In this document: one piece after another, positions 9,067-17,930 of the stretch | Layout: every line of letters starts with the position of its first letter | Position numbering within the stretch: the first letter of the stretch is position 1 | Origin: Poseidonibacter lekithochrous | GTDB taxonomy: Bacteria > Campylobacterota > Campylobacteria > Campylobacterales > Arcobacteraceae | DNA: 64,000 nt | Reading direction: 5' to 3' | Assembly: GCF_013283835.1 (NCBI RefSeq) | Contig: NZ_CP054052.1 | Location: 744,001 to 808,000, forward strand | Made by a program: the position numbers and the translations under genes | The notes under the pieces: model-generated | Told to the model about the DNA's origin: nothing | Seen by the model: the letters and a program-made list of their open reading frames with translations, nothing else | The model's database searches: none

Positions 9067-10713
9067 ATTTTAATTAAGAAAAAACTGACTATTTTCACTT
9101 CTGTATTTTTGATTTTTATTTTGTTAGCTTCAACTTTAATTCTTACAACTCTTAATGAGATTGAAACAAAATTCTTTAATTATAAAAATATTTCTATCAA
9201 AGGAAAGCTTGCAAGTTTGGAGATATCCAAAGATATCAACTATATAAGCCGATGTTCTAGGGATATTATGCTTGGTAATGATTATGAAAATAATGTATCT
9301 AAAATAAAACAACGTATACTTTCAATTGAAAATTCATTTATTATTTTAGAGAAAAGTATTCCTTATATGAATAATGGAGAAGATAATAAAAAACTTTTTG
9401 AAGATACAAAAACAAATAGTATTTCCTTTATTTATGATGTTTTAGAGAAAATGGAAACAGTGAATAACTATGAAAATCTTAATGAACTTTATACTTTATA
9501 TAAAAAAGAATCTACACCAATTGCAATTAAAAGTAGAGAATATTTCAAAAAATTAAAAGAAAATCAAAATGATAGTTTTGAATTATTAACCAATAGATTT
9601 ACAAAAGATATTAGAACTCAAAGAGATATTGTATTTTCAAGTGCAATACTATTTGCTTTTTTGATTATTGTATTTATTATGATTGTATATAAGAATGTTA
9701 TTAAACAAATCAAAACAGAAGAAGCTCTAACTAATACTAAAAATCTTTTTTTACAATATAAAAATGCTATTGATAAAACAAATATTGTTTCAAAAACAAA
9801 TACTAGGGGTATTATTACTTATGTAAATGATGAATTTTGTAAAGTATCTCAATTCTCTCAAAACGAATTATTAGGACAGCCTCATAATATTGTAAGACAT
9901 CCAAATAGTAAAAAATCAGTTTTTAAAGATTTATGGGAAACAATTCAATCAAAAAAATCTTGGAATGGCATTATTGAGAATAGAAAAAAAGATGGTTCTA
10001 GTTATTTTGTAGATACAACTGTTTTTCCTATTTTTGGCAAAGATAATAGTGTAGATGAATATATAGCTATTAGAAAAGATATCACTGAATTAGTTGAGTT
10101 AAATAAAGAACTTAGTTCTTCAAGAGAAGAGATTCTAACTCGTATTGGTATGATTGCTGAAACTAGATCAAAAGAGACAAGTAATCATGTACGAAGAGTT
10201 GCTGAGTACTCAAAAATCTTAGCTAAGTATTATGGAATAAAAGATGATGAAATTGATATTTTATATAATGCTACAGCCTTACATGATATTGGAAAAGTAG
10301 TAACTCCTGATCATATTCTAAATAAACCAGGGAAGTTAACATATGATGAATTTGAGATTATGAAAAGACATACCTCAGATGGTTATTTGATGTTAAAAGA
10401 TACTCATAATAATATCATTAAAGCAGGCTCTATAATTGCCCATGAACATCATGAAAAATATGATGGTTCAGGATATCCACGAGGAATCAAAGGTGAAGAT
10501 ATTCACATCTATGCAAGAATCACCGCAATTGCTGATGTATTCGATGCTTTAGGAAGTACAAGAGTATATAAGAGTGGTTGGGAATTAAACGATATTGTGA
10601 AGTTTGTAAATGAACAAAGTGGTAAACATTTTGATCCAAAATTGGTTAAGATTTTTAATGATAGGTTTGAGGATTTTATGTTTATTCGTAAGAAGTTTAG
10701 AACAGAGTATTAA
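9067..10713 (+). CDS. Membrane PAS/HD-GYP receptor, probable cyclic-di-GMP phosphodiesterase
   Basis: Two membrane helices (FLIFILLASTLIL near the start, and SSAILFAFLIIVFIMIVY) enclose a periplasmic domain of about 150 residues. A PAS domain follows (TRGIITYVNDEF... NIVRHPNS), then an HD-GYP domain with HDIGK, AHEHHEKYDGSGYPRG and ADVFDALGS, which keeps the metal ligands. It should cleave cyclic-di-GMP in response to a periplasmic or PAS signal. The first usual start is TTG at 9109, which would begin inside the first helix. The frame is open upstream to 9016, and a Shine-Dalgarno AGGA (9057-9060) sits 6 bases before ATT at 9067. That start restores a basic KKK stretch before the helix, so I chose it, with caution. 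Confidence 0.85.
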   Translation: MLIKKKLTIFTSVFLIFILLASTLILTTLNEIETKFFNYKNISIKGKLASLEISKDINYISRCSRDIMLGNDYENNVSKIKQRILSIENSFIILEKSIPYMNNGEDNKKLFEDTKTNSISFIYDVLEKMETVNNYENLNELYTLYKKESTPIAIKSREYFKKLKENQNDSFELLTNRFTKDIRTQRDIVFSSAILFAFLIIVFIMIVYKNVIKQIKTEEALTNTKNLFLQYKNAIDKTNIVSKTNTRGIITYVNDEFCKVSQFSQNELLGQPHNIVRHPNSKKSVFKDLWETIQSKKSWNGIIENRKKDGSSYFVDTTVFPIFGKDNSVDEYIAIRKDITELVELNKELSSSREEILTRIGMIAETRSKETSNHVRRVAEYSKILAKYYGIKDDEIDILYNATALHDIGKVVTPDHILNKPGKLTYDEFEIMKRHTSDGYLMLKDTHNNIIKAGSIIAHEHHEKYDGSGYPRGIKGEDIHIYARITAIADVFDALGSTRVYKSGWELNDIVKFVNEQSGKHFDPKLVKIFNDRFEDFMFIRKKFRTEY

Positions 10714-10861
10714 GTAGAATCTCTTTCTTTTCTTTTTAGTAAGGAAAAGAAACAAAAGATGTAATCCCATTTATTAGAAAGAGCGTGAGAGAAGTTGAAA
10801 ATTACGCTAAAAATGATCACATTTTTTTACACTCTATCTTTTGATACAATAATAAAAATAT

Positions 10862-11038
10862 ATGAAAGGTTTAATATGTATAAATCAGAATCTAAGTGCA
10901 AAAGTCTCAAATTATGAATCTGTTGAAAATATAAATAAACCATCTAATGCTTCACATAATACTAAAAGAATGTATTTAAAATATAAAGATTATAATATTT
11001 TTGAGTTAGAAGAAGTAATTAAAGATTCTAAAATTTAA
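10862..11038 (+). CDS. Small hypothetical protein
   Basis: 58 aa, beginning MKGLICINQNLSAKV and ending KDSKI, hydrophilic and Lys/Asn-rich apart from the first few residues. I recognise no family. A possible -10 box TACAAT (10845-10850) lies only 11 bases before the ATG and no clear Shine-Dalgarno is present, so it would be nearly leaderless. It may be a chance or decayed reading frame. Confidence 0.35.
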   Translation: MKGLICINQNLSAKVSNYESVENINKPSNASHNTKRMYLKYKDYNIFELEEVIKDSKI

Positions 11039-11046
11039 ATTTTTAT

Positions 11047-11134
11047 GAAGATTTAAGGCGGAAGGTAAAAATTATTGAGGAGCTTAGTTAACTAAGTGAG
11101 TCAATAATTTTTGCCTTCCAACGAAGAAGATTTA
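11047..11134. repeat. 60-bp imperfect palindrome flanked by 9-bp direct repeats, MITE-like
   Basis: Arms 11060-11078 and 11101-11119 are complementary over 19 positions with one mismatch (a G-U pair as RNA). At the exact centre is a perfect 14-bp palindrome CTTAGTTAACTAAG (11083-11096). The block is bracketed by GAAGATTTA at 11047-11055 and 11126-11134, as a target-site duplication would be. It has no T-tract on either strand, so it is not a classic terminator. A miniature mobile element or a structured RNA are the main options. Confidence 0.55.
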
Positions 11135-11141
11135 TAAAAAG

Positions 11142-12929
11142 TTAGATTTTCAGTACTGCCATGAATGCTTCTTGTGGTACGTTAACCTTACCTATAGATT
11201 TCATTCTTTTTTTACCAGCTTTTTGTTTTTCTAATAGTTTTCTTTTTCTTGTAATATCTCCACCATAACATTTTGCAGTTACGTTTTTACCTGTTGATTT
11301 TACAGTCTCTCTAGCGATAATATTAGCACCAATAGATGCTTGAATTGCTACTTCGAATAATTGTCTTGGAATTAACTCTTTTAAGGCTTTAATAAACTCT
11401 CTACCTTTTGATAAAGCTTTGTTTTCTGGAACAATAATTGATAATGCATCAACTACATCTCCCGCAACTTTAATATCAAGTTTTTGTAATACACCTGGTC
11501 TGAATCCAATTGGTTCATAATCAAATGATGCATAACCTTTTGTAGTAGATTTTAATCTATCATAGAAGTCCATTACAATTTCATTCATTGGAATATCATA
11601 GTCTAATAAAACTCTAGTTCCAATATAATCCATTTTATTTTGAATACCTCTTTTGTCATTAAGAAGTTTAATAACATTTCCTAAGAATTCATCAGGTACT
11701 AAAATTGTTGCTTTTACATATGGTTCAAAAATTGTCTCAATATGGTTTGGTTCTGGTAATTCAGAAGGATTTTGAATAGAAATCTTTTCACCATCTTTCT
11801 TTTCCACTTCATAAATAACTGTTGGTGCAGTTGCAATTAAATCAAGGTTGAATTCTCTCTCTAATCTTTCTTTAATAACTTCCATATGAAGCATACCTAA
11901 GAAACCTGTTCTAAATCCACTTCCTAAAGCAGCTGAAGATTCTGGTTCATAAGAAATAGATGAATCATTTAATCTTAGTTTATCAAGAGCATCTCTTAAG
12001 TCTTCAAACTTATCTGTATCAATTGGATAAATACCTGCAAATACAAATGGTTTAGCTGGCTCAAACCCATCAATTGCTTCAGGTGTTCTATTTTTAGCAT
12101 CAGTAATAGTATCACCAACTGCAATAATATCTACAGTTTTAATACCAAGTACTACAATACCAATTTCACCAGTTTTAATTTCATCAGTAGTCTCTTTTTT
12201 TAGAGGATGTGGATACATTAAAGATAATACTTGTTGTTCATGTTCTGTATTCATCATACGTACAACTTGACCTTTTTTAATACTTCCTTCATATACCCTA
12301 ACTAGCGCTAATGCACCTAAGTAACTATCAAACCAAGAATCATAGATTAAAGCTTTTGTAGGAGCATCTGGATCACCAACTGGTGCAGGAACTCTATCAA
12401 CAATAGAATCAATTAAATCTCTAACACCTAAACCTGTTTTTGCAGAAATTAGATTGTTTTCTGTACAGTCAAGACCAATAGCATCTTCAACTTCTTCAAG
12501 TACTCTATCTGGGTCAGCAGAAGGTAAATCAATTTTATTTACAACTGGTAAAAGTTCTAAATCATTATCCATTGCAATATATACATTTGCAATTGTTTGT
12601 GCTTCAACACCTTGAGTTGAATCTACAATTAATAGTGCTCCATCTGAAGAAGCTAATGATCTAGATACTTCATATGAGAAGTCAACGTGACCTGGAGTGT
12701 CGATTAGGTTAAGAACATAATTTTGTCCATCTTTTACATAATCAAGTCTAACGCTTTGCGCTTTAATAGTAATACCACGCTCTTTTTCAATATCCATTGT
12801 ATCCATTACTTGTGCAGACATATCTCTATCTGCTACTGAACCACATTCTTGGATAATTCTATCTGCTAATGTAGATTTTCCGTGGTCAATATGAGCAATA
12901 ATACTAAAGTTTCTAATATTTGTTTGCAA
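11142..12929 (-). CDS. lepA: LepA (EF-4), ribosome-associated GTPase
   Basis: 595 aa, full length. The G domain shows G1 AHIDHGKST, the switch region ERGITIK, G3 DTPGH and G4 NKIDLP. The EF-G-like domains and the LepA-specific C-terminal domain ([20 protein letters not shown]) follow. It acts on translating or initiating ribosomes; its exact role is still debated. It stands alone on the minus strand, with OmpA-family genes upstream and the palindromic repeat downstream. Confidence 0.97.
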   Translation of the reverse strand: MQTNIRNFSIIAHIDHGKSTLADRIIQECGSVADRDMSAQVMDTMDIEKERGITIKAQSVRLDYVKDGQNYVLNLIDTPGHVDFSYEVSRSLASSDGALLIVDSTQGVEAQTIANVYIAMDNDLELLPVVNKIDLPSADPDRVLEEVEDAIGLDCTENNLISAKTGLGVRDLIDSIVDRVPAPVGDPDAPTKALIYDSWFDSYLGALALVRVYEGSIKKGQVVRMMNTEHEQQVLSLMYPHPLKKETTDEIKTGEIGIVVLGIKTVDIIAVGDTITDAKNRTPEAIDGFEPAKPFVFAGIYPIDTDKFEDLRDALDKLRLNDSSISYEPESSAALGSGFRTGFLGMLHMEVIKERLEREFNLDLIATAPTVIYEVEKKDGEKISIQNPSELPEPNHIETIFEPYVKATILVPDEFLGNVIKLLNDKRGIQNKMDYIGTRVLLDYDIPMNEIVMDFYDRLKSTTKGYASFDYEPIGFRPGVLQKLDIKVAGDVVDALSIIVPENKALSKGREFIKALKELIPRQLFEVAIQASIGANIIARETVKSTGKNVTAKCYGGDITRKRKLLEKQKAGKKRMKSIGKVNVPQEAFMAVLKI

Positions 12930-13022
12930 GGCTAATCCTAATATTTATTTCTATTTATTCGCGATTATATCTAAAGTTTTGTAAGTTTATAGTTAAGTTA
13001 AGAAGAAGAGAGTAGGGGAGCT

Positions 13023-13053
13023 AATAAATTTAGGATGGTCTCCTAAATTTATT
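13023..13053 (-). terminator. Hairpin after the first OmpA-family gene
   Basis: 13-bp perfect stem (13023-13035 with 13041-13053) and a 5-base loop, directly downstream of the OmpA-family stop codon. The T-tract is weak on the gene's strand. Confidence 0.55.
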
Positions 13054-13059
13054 TTTATA

Positions 13060-14190
13060 TTATTGGTTGATTAAACCAGTAACTCTTCTATTTTTTGCTC
13101 TACCTTCTTTTGTAGAGTTTGTTGCAACAGGTTGAGATTCACCATATCCAATTGCTTTTAATCTAGAAGCATCAATATTTAAATCTTTTAGTGCTTCAAG
13201 AGTCGAATTAGCTCTTTGTTGAGATAGTTTTTGATTATATTCATCATTACCTCTTGAGTCTGTATGTGCTTCAATAGTAGCTTTTAATTTAGTATTTTGC
13301 TTTAATAAATAAGCAAATTGTGCTATTTCTTGACTATATAAATCTTTGATATTATCAGAGTTTGAATCAAAGTTGATTTGTAGTTGTACAGTTGCAACAC
13401 AACCATCTTTATTTACTTCAACCCCTTCAGATGTTTTTGGACATTTATCCAATCTATTTACAACTGAATCATTATCATCATCAAGTTCACATCCATTTCT
13501 ATCAACTACAACTCCAGATAAAGAGTTAGGACATAAATCTCTTGAGTTAAGAACATCATCATTATCGTCATCTCCATCAACTATTGGAACGATAGCTTCT
13601 ATTTCTTCTTTTTCAACTACTTCTGGAATTTTTGCTTCAATAACATCATTATATTTTTTGCCTAAAGGCATAGCCATACCAAATGTATACATAACATCAT
13701 TTCTAGAGTTTTTTGTTGATATTAAATGTCTAATATCACTTTTTAAAGCAATACCATAAAATGGAATATCATATCTTAAACCAAGACCCCAGTTGAAAAA
13801 TGGAGAATCTTCATTTTTACCCGCTTCACTTGATACATCTTGATGTCCAATACCAAGTATTCCGTAAGCACCCCATCTTTGTGAGATTGAATATTTTTTA
13901 ATTGCATTTAAAAATAATCTATTTAAATTAGTGTTTCCACCATTTTTATATTCAACACTTTGGCTTCTCATAAATCCTAATTCAATTTGGTCGATAATTT
14001 TTCCATCTAAATTTTTAGAAAGAGATATTCCGCCATTAAAATAATGATCATCTTCTAAACCAATTTTACTATCACTTAAAATTCCTGCTGCAAAAGGTGT
14101 TACTTCATAACTATATTGAAGACTTGGATTGCTTGCTGCGAAGATTACAGATGAAGCTAATATTGAAGTTAATAGAATTTTTTTCATCAT
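13060..14190 (-). CDS. OmpA-family outer membrane protein with two TSP3-type repeats
   Basis: 376 aa from the chosen ATG at 14190, where MMKKILLTSILASSVIFA is a signal peptide preceded by AGGAAA; a longer frame to 14235 would add 15 residues that spoil the signal. Order: signal peptide, N-terminal beta-barrel of about 170 residues, a Glu/Val linker, two Asp-rich TSP3 calcium-type repeats (DGDDDNDDV, DDDNDSVVN, each with CP), and the OmpA C-terminal peptidoglycan-binding domain (IEAHTDSRG, AKNRRV). It should link the outer membrane to peptidoglycan. It is the first of three neighbouring paralogues, each with its own hairpin terminator. Confidence 0.9.
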   Translation of the reverse strand: MMKKILLTSILASSVIFAASNPSLQYSYEVTPFAAGILSDSKIGLEDDHYFNGGISLSKNLDGKIIDQIELGFMRSQSVEYKNGGNTNLNRLFLNAIKKYSISQRWGAYGILGIGHQDVSSEAGKNEDSPFFNWGLGLRYDIPFYGIALKSDIRHLISTKNSRNDVMYTFGMAMPLGKKYNDVIEAKIPEVVEKEEIEAIVPIVDGDDDNDDVLNSRDLCPNSLSGVVVDRNGCELDDDNDSVVNRLDKCPKTSEGVEVNKDGCVATVQLQINFDSNSDNIKDLYSQEIAQFAYLLKQNTKLKATIEAHTDSRGNDEYNQKLSQQRANSTLEALKDLNIDASRLKAIGYGESQPVATNSTKEGRAKNRRVTGLINQ

Positions 14191-14296
14191 TTTTTCCTTA
14201 GTTAAATAATTTCTAATATTATAACTAAAAATCAAATTTTTTTTCTAAAAGTAAGTTTAATTCTAATTTTTTGTATTTTATATTTGAGAGGAAGAG

Positions 14297-14323
14297 AAGA
14301 TTAGGTAATAAATACCTAATCTT
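14297..14323 (-). terminator. Hairpin after the second OmpA-family gene
   Basis: 11-bp perfect stem (14297-14307 with 14313-14323), 5-base loop, followed on the minus strand by a pyrimidine-rich stretch. It starts 15 bases after the stop codon. Confidence 0.65.
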
Positions 14324-14338
14324 TAATCATTAAGTTGA

Positions 14339-15343
14339 TTATTTATCAATTACTGCATGAACTCTTCTGTTTTGAGCTTTTCCTTCTACTGTATCATTTG
14401 TTGCAATTGGTCTTGTTTCACCATATCCAACTGATTTTAATCTTGAAGGATCAACATCTAAATCTTTTAAAGCTTGTACCGTTGAAGCGGCTCTTCTTTC
14501 TGATAGTTTTTGATTGTATGCATGTGATGCAACTGAATCTGTATGTGCTTCAATAGTTGCTCTTAATTTAGTATTACTTTTCATAACTTTTGCAAATTCA
14601 ACTATTTTTGAAGTATATGAATCTTTAATTGTTGATGAATCAGTATCAAAATTAATATTTAGATTAACTAATGTTATACATCCAACTTTATCAACTTGTG
14701 CACCTGACATTGTGTCTGGACAATCATCTTTTGCATCTATAACTCCATCGTTATCAGAGTCTTTAGGTGGCATAATAGGAGCTGCTTTTTTCATTGGAAC
14801 TACAATAGGAGCTTTAGCAATTTTCCCAAAAGGAATTGCAACACCAAAGTTGTATAGTAATGTGTTGTCTCCATGATCTGCTTCAATAATATGTCTTAAA
14901 TCAAATTTTAAAGCTATATCGTCAGAAAATGCAAGTCTAACACCAGCACCATAGTTCCCAAATCCACCGCTATCATTTCCAGCGAATTCATCATCAAAGT
15001 GCTCATATCCTAAACCAGCTAGTGCGTAAAGTGATAGGTCTGAGTTAATTGGATAGTATTTTACGATATTTGCGAAAAGTCTTGTAATAGAAGTACTTCT
15101 ATTAGCATTTTCATAATTAACGTCACCAATTGATTGTAAGAAACCTAATTCGAATTGATCGAAAAATAAGTCTTTTTGGTTAAACCCTATAGCAAGTCCA
15201 GCATTAGCAAAGTGTTCTTCTAAATCAGTATTACCCTCTGTTACTGCACCTCCAACCATAGGCGTAATTTCATATTTATAATCATTACTCGCAGCTAGCA
15301 TTAAGGATGCACACGCAAGTGATGTTAAGATAACCTTTTTCAT
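14339..15343 (-). CDS. OmpA-family outer membrane protein with one TSP3-type repeat
   Basis: 334 aa. Signal peptide MKKVILTSLACASLMLAA, a beta-barrel with the family stretch ALKFDLRHIIEADHGDNTLL, a Pro/Ala linker, one TSP3 repeat (DSDNDGVIDAKDDCPD) and the OmpA C-terminal domain (IEAHTDSVA, GYGETRPIATND, AQNRRV). The barrel is close to that of the next paralogue, which carries two TSP3 repeats. Outer membrane, probably bound to peptidoglycan. Confidence 0.92.
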   Translation of the reverse strand: MKKVILTSLACASLMLAASNDYKYEITPMVGGAVTEGNTDLEEHFANAGLAIGFNQKDLFFDQFELGFLQSIGDVNYENANRSTSITRLFANIVKYYPINSDLSLYALAGLGYEHFDDEFAGNDSGGFGNYGAGVRLAFSDDIALKFDLRHIIEADHGDNTLLYNFGVAIPFGKIAKAPIVVPMKKAAPIMPPKDSDNDGVIDAKDDCPDTMSGAQVDKVGCITLVNLNINFDTDSSTIKDSYTSKIVEFAKVMKSNTKLRATIEAHTDSVASHAYNQKLSERRAASTVQALKDLDVDPSRLKSVGYGETRPIATNDTVEGKAQNRRVHAVIDK

Positions 15344-15448
15344 TTGGAATCCTTCTTAAACATAATATGCTTAATTATAACTAAATGTTTTATTTTTTTA
15401 ACAAGAGATATAGATATTAGGGGGAAAATTTAAAAAAACTTTAAGAAT

Positions 15449-15477
15449 AAGGTTAGGTATAGAACCTAACCTTTATT
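15449..15477 (-). terminator. Hairpin after the third OmpA-family gene
   Basis: A 10-bp stem AAGGTTAGGT/ACCTAACCTT (15449-15458 with 15464-15473), extendable with one bulge. On the gene's strand T-rich sequence including TTTTTTT follows about 15 bases further on. Confidence 0.65.
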
Positions 15478-15488
15478 TATGTATAGAA

Positions 15489-16574
15489 TTACTTAGAGAT
15501 TACTGCGTGTACTCTTCTATTTTTACTTCTATTTTCTGCTGTATCATTAGAAACTAATGGTTTACTTTCACCGTATCCAATAGCTGTTAATCTTGATTCT
15601 TCAACATTTAATGATTTTAAAGCTTCTACAGTTGAATTAGCTCTTTTTTGAGATAATTTTTTATTGTAAGCAGCTGAACCAACAGAATCAGTATGTGCTT
15701 CAATTGTAGCTTTTAATTTTGTATTGTTTTTCATCATAGTTGCAAATTTTTCAATTTTAGAATAATAAGATTGTCCAATTTTTGCAGAGTTAGTTGCAAA
15801 GTTAATGTCTAAATCTACTAAGTTAGCACAACCTAATGCATCAACTTTAGCTCCAGCCATTGTAGTAGGACATTCATCTAATCTATTTACAACACCATCT
15901 TTATCATCATCCATTTCACAACCTACAGCATTTACAACAGCATAAGGAATTGAATTTGGACATTGATCTTTAGCATCAATAACTCTATCATTATCAGAAT
16001 CTTTTGGAGTTTCTTTAACCATCATTGGTTTTGGAGCTGCTTTTTGAACTTTTCCAAATGGAATTGCTAACCCAATGTTATATAATAAAGTATTATCACC
16101 GTGGTCAGTTTCAATTACATGTCTTAAGTCCATTTTCATAGCAATATTTTCATATACTTTGATTTTAAGACCAGCACCATAATTACCAAATAAACCGTCT
16201 TTATTACCTGCAAATTCATCATCAAAGAATTCTAATCCTGCTCCAACTAAAGCATATAAAGAGTAGTTTGAATTAAGTGGGTAATCTTTTACGAAGTTTG
16301 TGAAAACTCTTGTAATACCAGTATCTCTGTTAGCTACATTTTGGTATTCAACGTCTTCAATTGATCTTAAGAAACCTAACTCAACTTGATCGAATGTTGA
16401 GTCATTTAAATTGAAGCCTACTGCTAATCCAGCATTACTATATCCCTTTGGAAGGTCAGTATTGTGTTCTGAAAAAGCAGATCCAAACATTGGAGTAACT
16501 TCATATTTGTATTCACTGTTAGCTGCGAACATTAATGATGCACATGCTACAGATGTAAGTATAATTTTTTTCAT
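15489..16574 (-). CDS. OmpA-family outer membrane protein with two TSP3-type repeats
   Basis: 361 aa. Signal peptide MKKIILTSVACASLMFAA, a beta-barrel with MKMDLRHVIETDHGDNTLL, two TSP3 repeats (DSDNDRVIDAKDQCPN and DDDKDGVVNRLDECPT), and an OmpA C-terminal domain with IEAHTDSVG and SKNRRV. The barrel resembles the 334-aa paralogue much more than the 376-aa one, so this pair looks like the younger duplication. It lies downstream of prs, with a separate promoter region. Confidence 0.93.
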   Translation of the reverse strand: MKKIILTSVACASLMFAANSEYKYEVTPMFGSAFSEHNTDLPKGYSNAGLAVGFNLNDSTFDQVELGFLRSIEDVEYQNVANRDTGITRVFTNFVKDYPLNSNYSLYALVGAGLEFFDDEFAGNKDGLFGNYGAGLKIKVYENIAMKMDLRHVIETDHGDNTLLYNIGLAIPFGKVQKAAPKPMMVKETPKDSDNDRVIDAKDQCPNSIPYAVVNAVGCEMDDDKDGVVNRLDECPTTMAGAKVDALGCANLVDLDINFATNSAKIGQSYYSKIEKFATMMKNNTKLKATIEAHTDSVGSAAYNKKLSQKRANSTVEALKSLNVEESRLTAIGYGESKPLVSNDTAENRSKNRRVHAVISK

Positions 16575-16647
16575 TGTAATCCTTGTTAAACAATAATTTT
16601 TATTATTATAACATAAAAATTATTGTTTAATCATTAAGGACTAAGAA

Positions 16648-17580
16648 TTAAGAATTAAAAATTGAGTTTACAGATTCGTTATTATGGATTCTTCTAATTG
16701 CTTCACCAATTATATTAGAAGCTGATAATACAGTAATTTTTTCTGCATTTTCTCTAATAGGAATTGTATCAGCTACAACTAATTCATCAAGAACACCATT
16801 CGCAATTCTATCGTATGCAGGTCCACTTAATACACCATGTGTACAGCATGCCATTACTGAATTAGCACCTTTTTTCTTTAATACTTCTGCAGCTTTAACT
16901 AAAGTACCAGCTGTGTCAACCATATCATCAACTAAGATTACATCTTTACCTTCAACATCACCAATGATGTTCATAACTTCAGCAACATTAGCTTTTTCTC
17001 TTTTTTTATCAACAATTATTAAATCATAACCAAGTTTATCAGCATAAGATCTTGCACGTGCAACACCACCGATATCTGGACTTGCAATAATAGGGTTTTC
17101 TAATTCTTTTTCTTTGATGTAATTTGCAAATAAAATTGAACCAAATAAGTTATCCGCAGGAATATTAAAGAAACCTTGAATTTGAGCTGCATGTAAATCA
17201 ATAGTTACAACTCTATTAATTCCAGCTGCTTCTAATAAATCAGCAGTAAGTTTCGCAGTAATTGGAACTCTTGGAGCTGCTTTTCTATCTTGTCTTGCAT
17301 ATCCGTAGTATGGAATAACTGCAGAAATTGATCTTGCACTTGATCTTTTAAGTGCATCTACCATAATTAATAACTCCATTAAGTTGTCATTAGCTGGAGC
17401 ACATGTAGGTTGAATAATAAATACGTCTTGTCCTCTAACACTTTCAGTAATTTGAACAGAGATTTCTCCATCACTGAATTTTTTTAAAGTAGCGTTTGAT
17501 ACTGGAATTCCTAAGTAATCCCCAACTTTTGCTGCAAATTCAGGATTAGCTGAACCACTAAAAAGTTTAAATGTTGACAT
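16648..17580 (-). CDS. prs: Ribose-phosphate pyrophosphokinase (PRPP synthase)
   Basis: 310 aa, the usual bacterial length. It makes PRPP from ribose 5-phosphate and ATP for purine, pyrimidine, histidine and NAD synthesis. Visible motifs are the metal-binding DLHAAQIQGFF, the flexible loop near KKREKANVAEV, and the PRPP-binding VILVDDMVDTAGTL. Cytoplasmic. Single gene between OmpA-family and mnmA genes. Confidence 0.98.
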   Translation of the reverse strand: MSTFKLFSGSANPEFAAKVGDYLGIPVSNATLKKFSDGEISVQITESVRGQDVFIIQPTCAPANDNLMELLIMVDALKRSSARSISAVIPYYGYARQDRKAAPRVPITAKLTADLLEAAGINRVVTIDLHAAQIQGFFNIPADNLFGSILFANYIKEKELENPIIASPDIGGVARARSYADKLGYDLIIVDKKREKANVAEVMNIIGDVEGKDVILVDDMVDTAGTLVKAAEVLKKKGANSVMACCTHGVLSGPAYDRIANGVLDELVVADTIPIRENAEKITVLSASNIIGEAIRRIHNNESVNSIFNS

Positions 17581-17925
17581 GAAATTTTCCTTTGATGATA
17601 ATTAATATTGCGATTTTATCTAAAGAGGACTTAATGATTTGTTATTAGAAAAAAATGATCTTAAAAAAATTAATATTGTTAATATAATATACAAAAATAG
17701 TATATATAAATATTTAGATGAAAAATATTATTAAATAAGAAAAAGTTATGACTCTTCGCCTATATAAACTTAATTTATTTAATTTTATATATTATTATAT
17801 TGTGTTATGAAATAAATTGTAATTAAAAAGTTTAAATGTTTTATTTTTTTGAAATTATAAGTATTTAATAAATTGTTTGAATGTTTTATTTTTGTTTTTT
17901 CAATAATTTAGGAAAAATTCCTAAA
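17581..17925. other. Gene-free region between mnmA-1 and prs
   Basis: 345 bp, extremely AT-rich, containing the likely prs promoter area and, at its left end, the mnmA-1 hairpin. Two short imperfect direct repeats around (A/G)AATGTTTTATTTTT are visible near 17835 and 17880. I see no convincing ORF or RNA gene. Confidence 0.4.
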
Positions 17926-17930
17926 TTATT
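17902..17930 (-). terminator. Hairpin at the mnmA-1 stop codon
   Basis: 13-bp perfect stem (17902-17914 with 17918-17930) and a 3-base loop, overlapping the stop codon of mnmA-1. A-rich sequence, not T, follows at once on the gene's strand, so termination strength is uncertain. Confidence 0.5.

Noticed and set aside
10724-10752. TTTCTTTTC/GAAAAGAAA inverted repeat after the HD-GYP gene
   Set aside because: Low-complexity purine/pyrimidine sequence with a large loop and no T-tract; too weak to call.
11060-11119. The long palindrome as a terminator of lepA
   Set aside because: No T-tract follows on the lepA strand and the stem is much longer than the other terminators of this window.
17753-17815. 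A 20-residue frame starting MTLRLYKLNLF in the mnmA-prs gap
   Set aside because: Very short, no ribosome site, AT-rich background.
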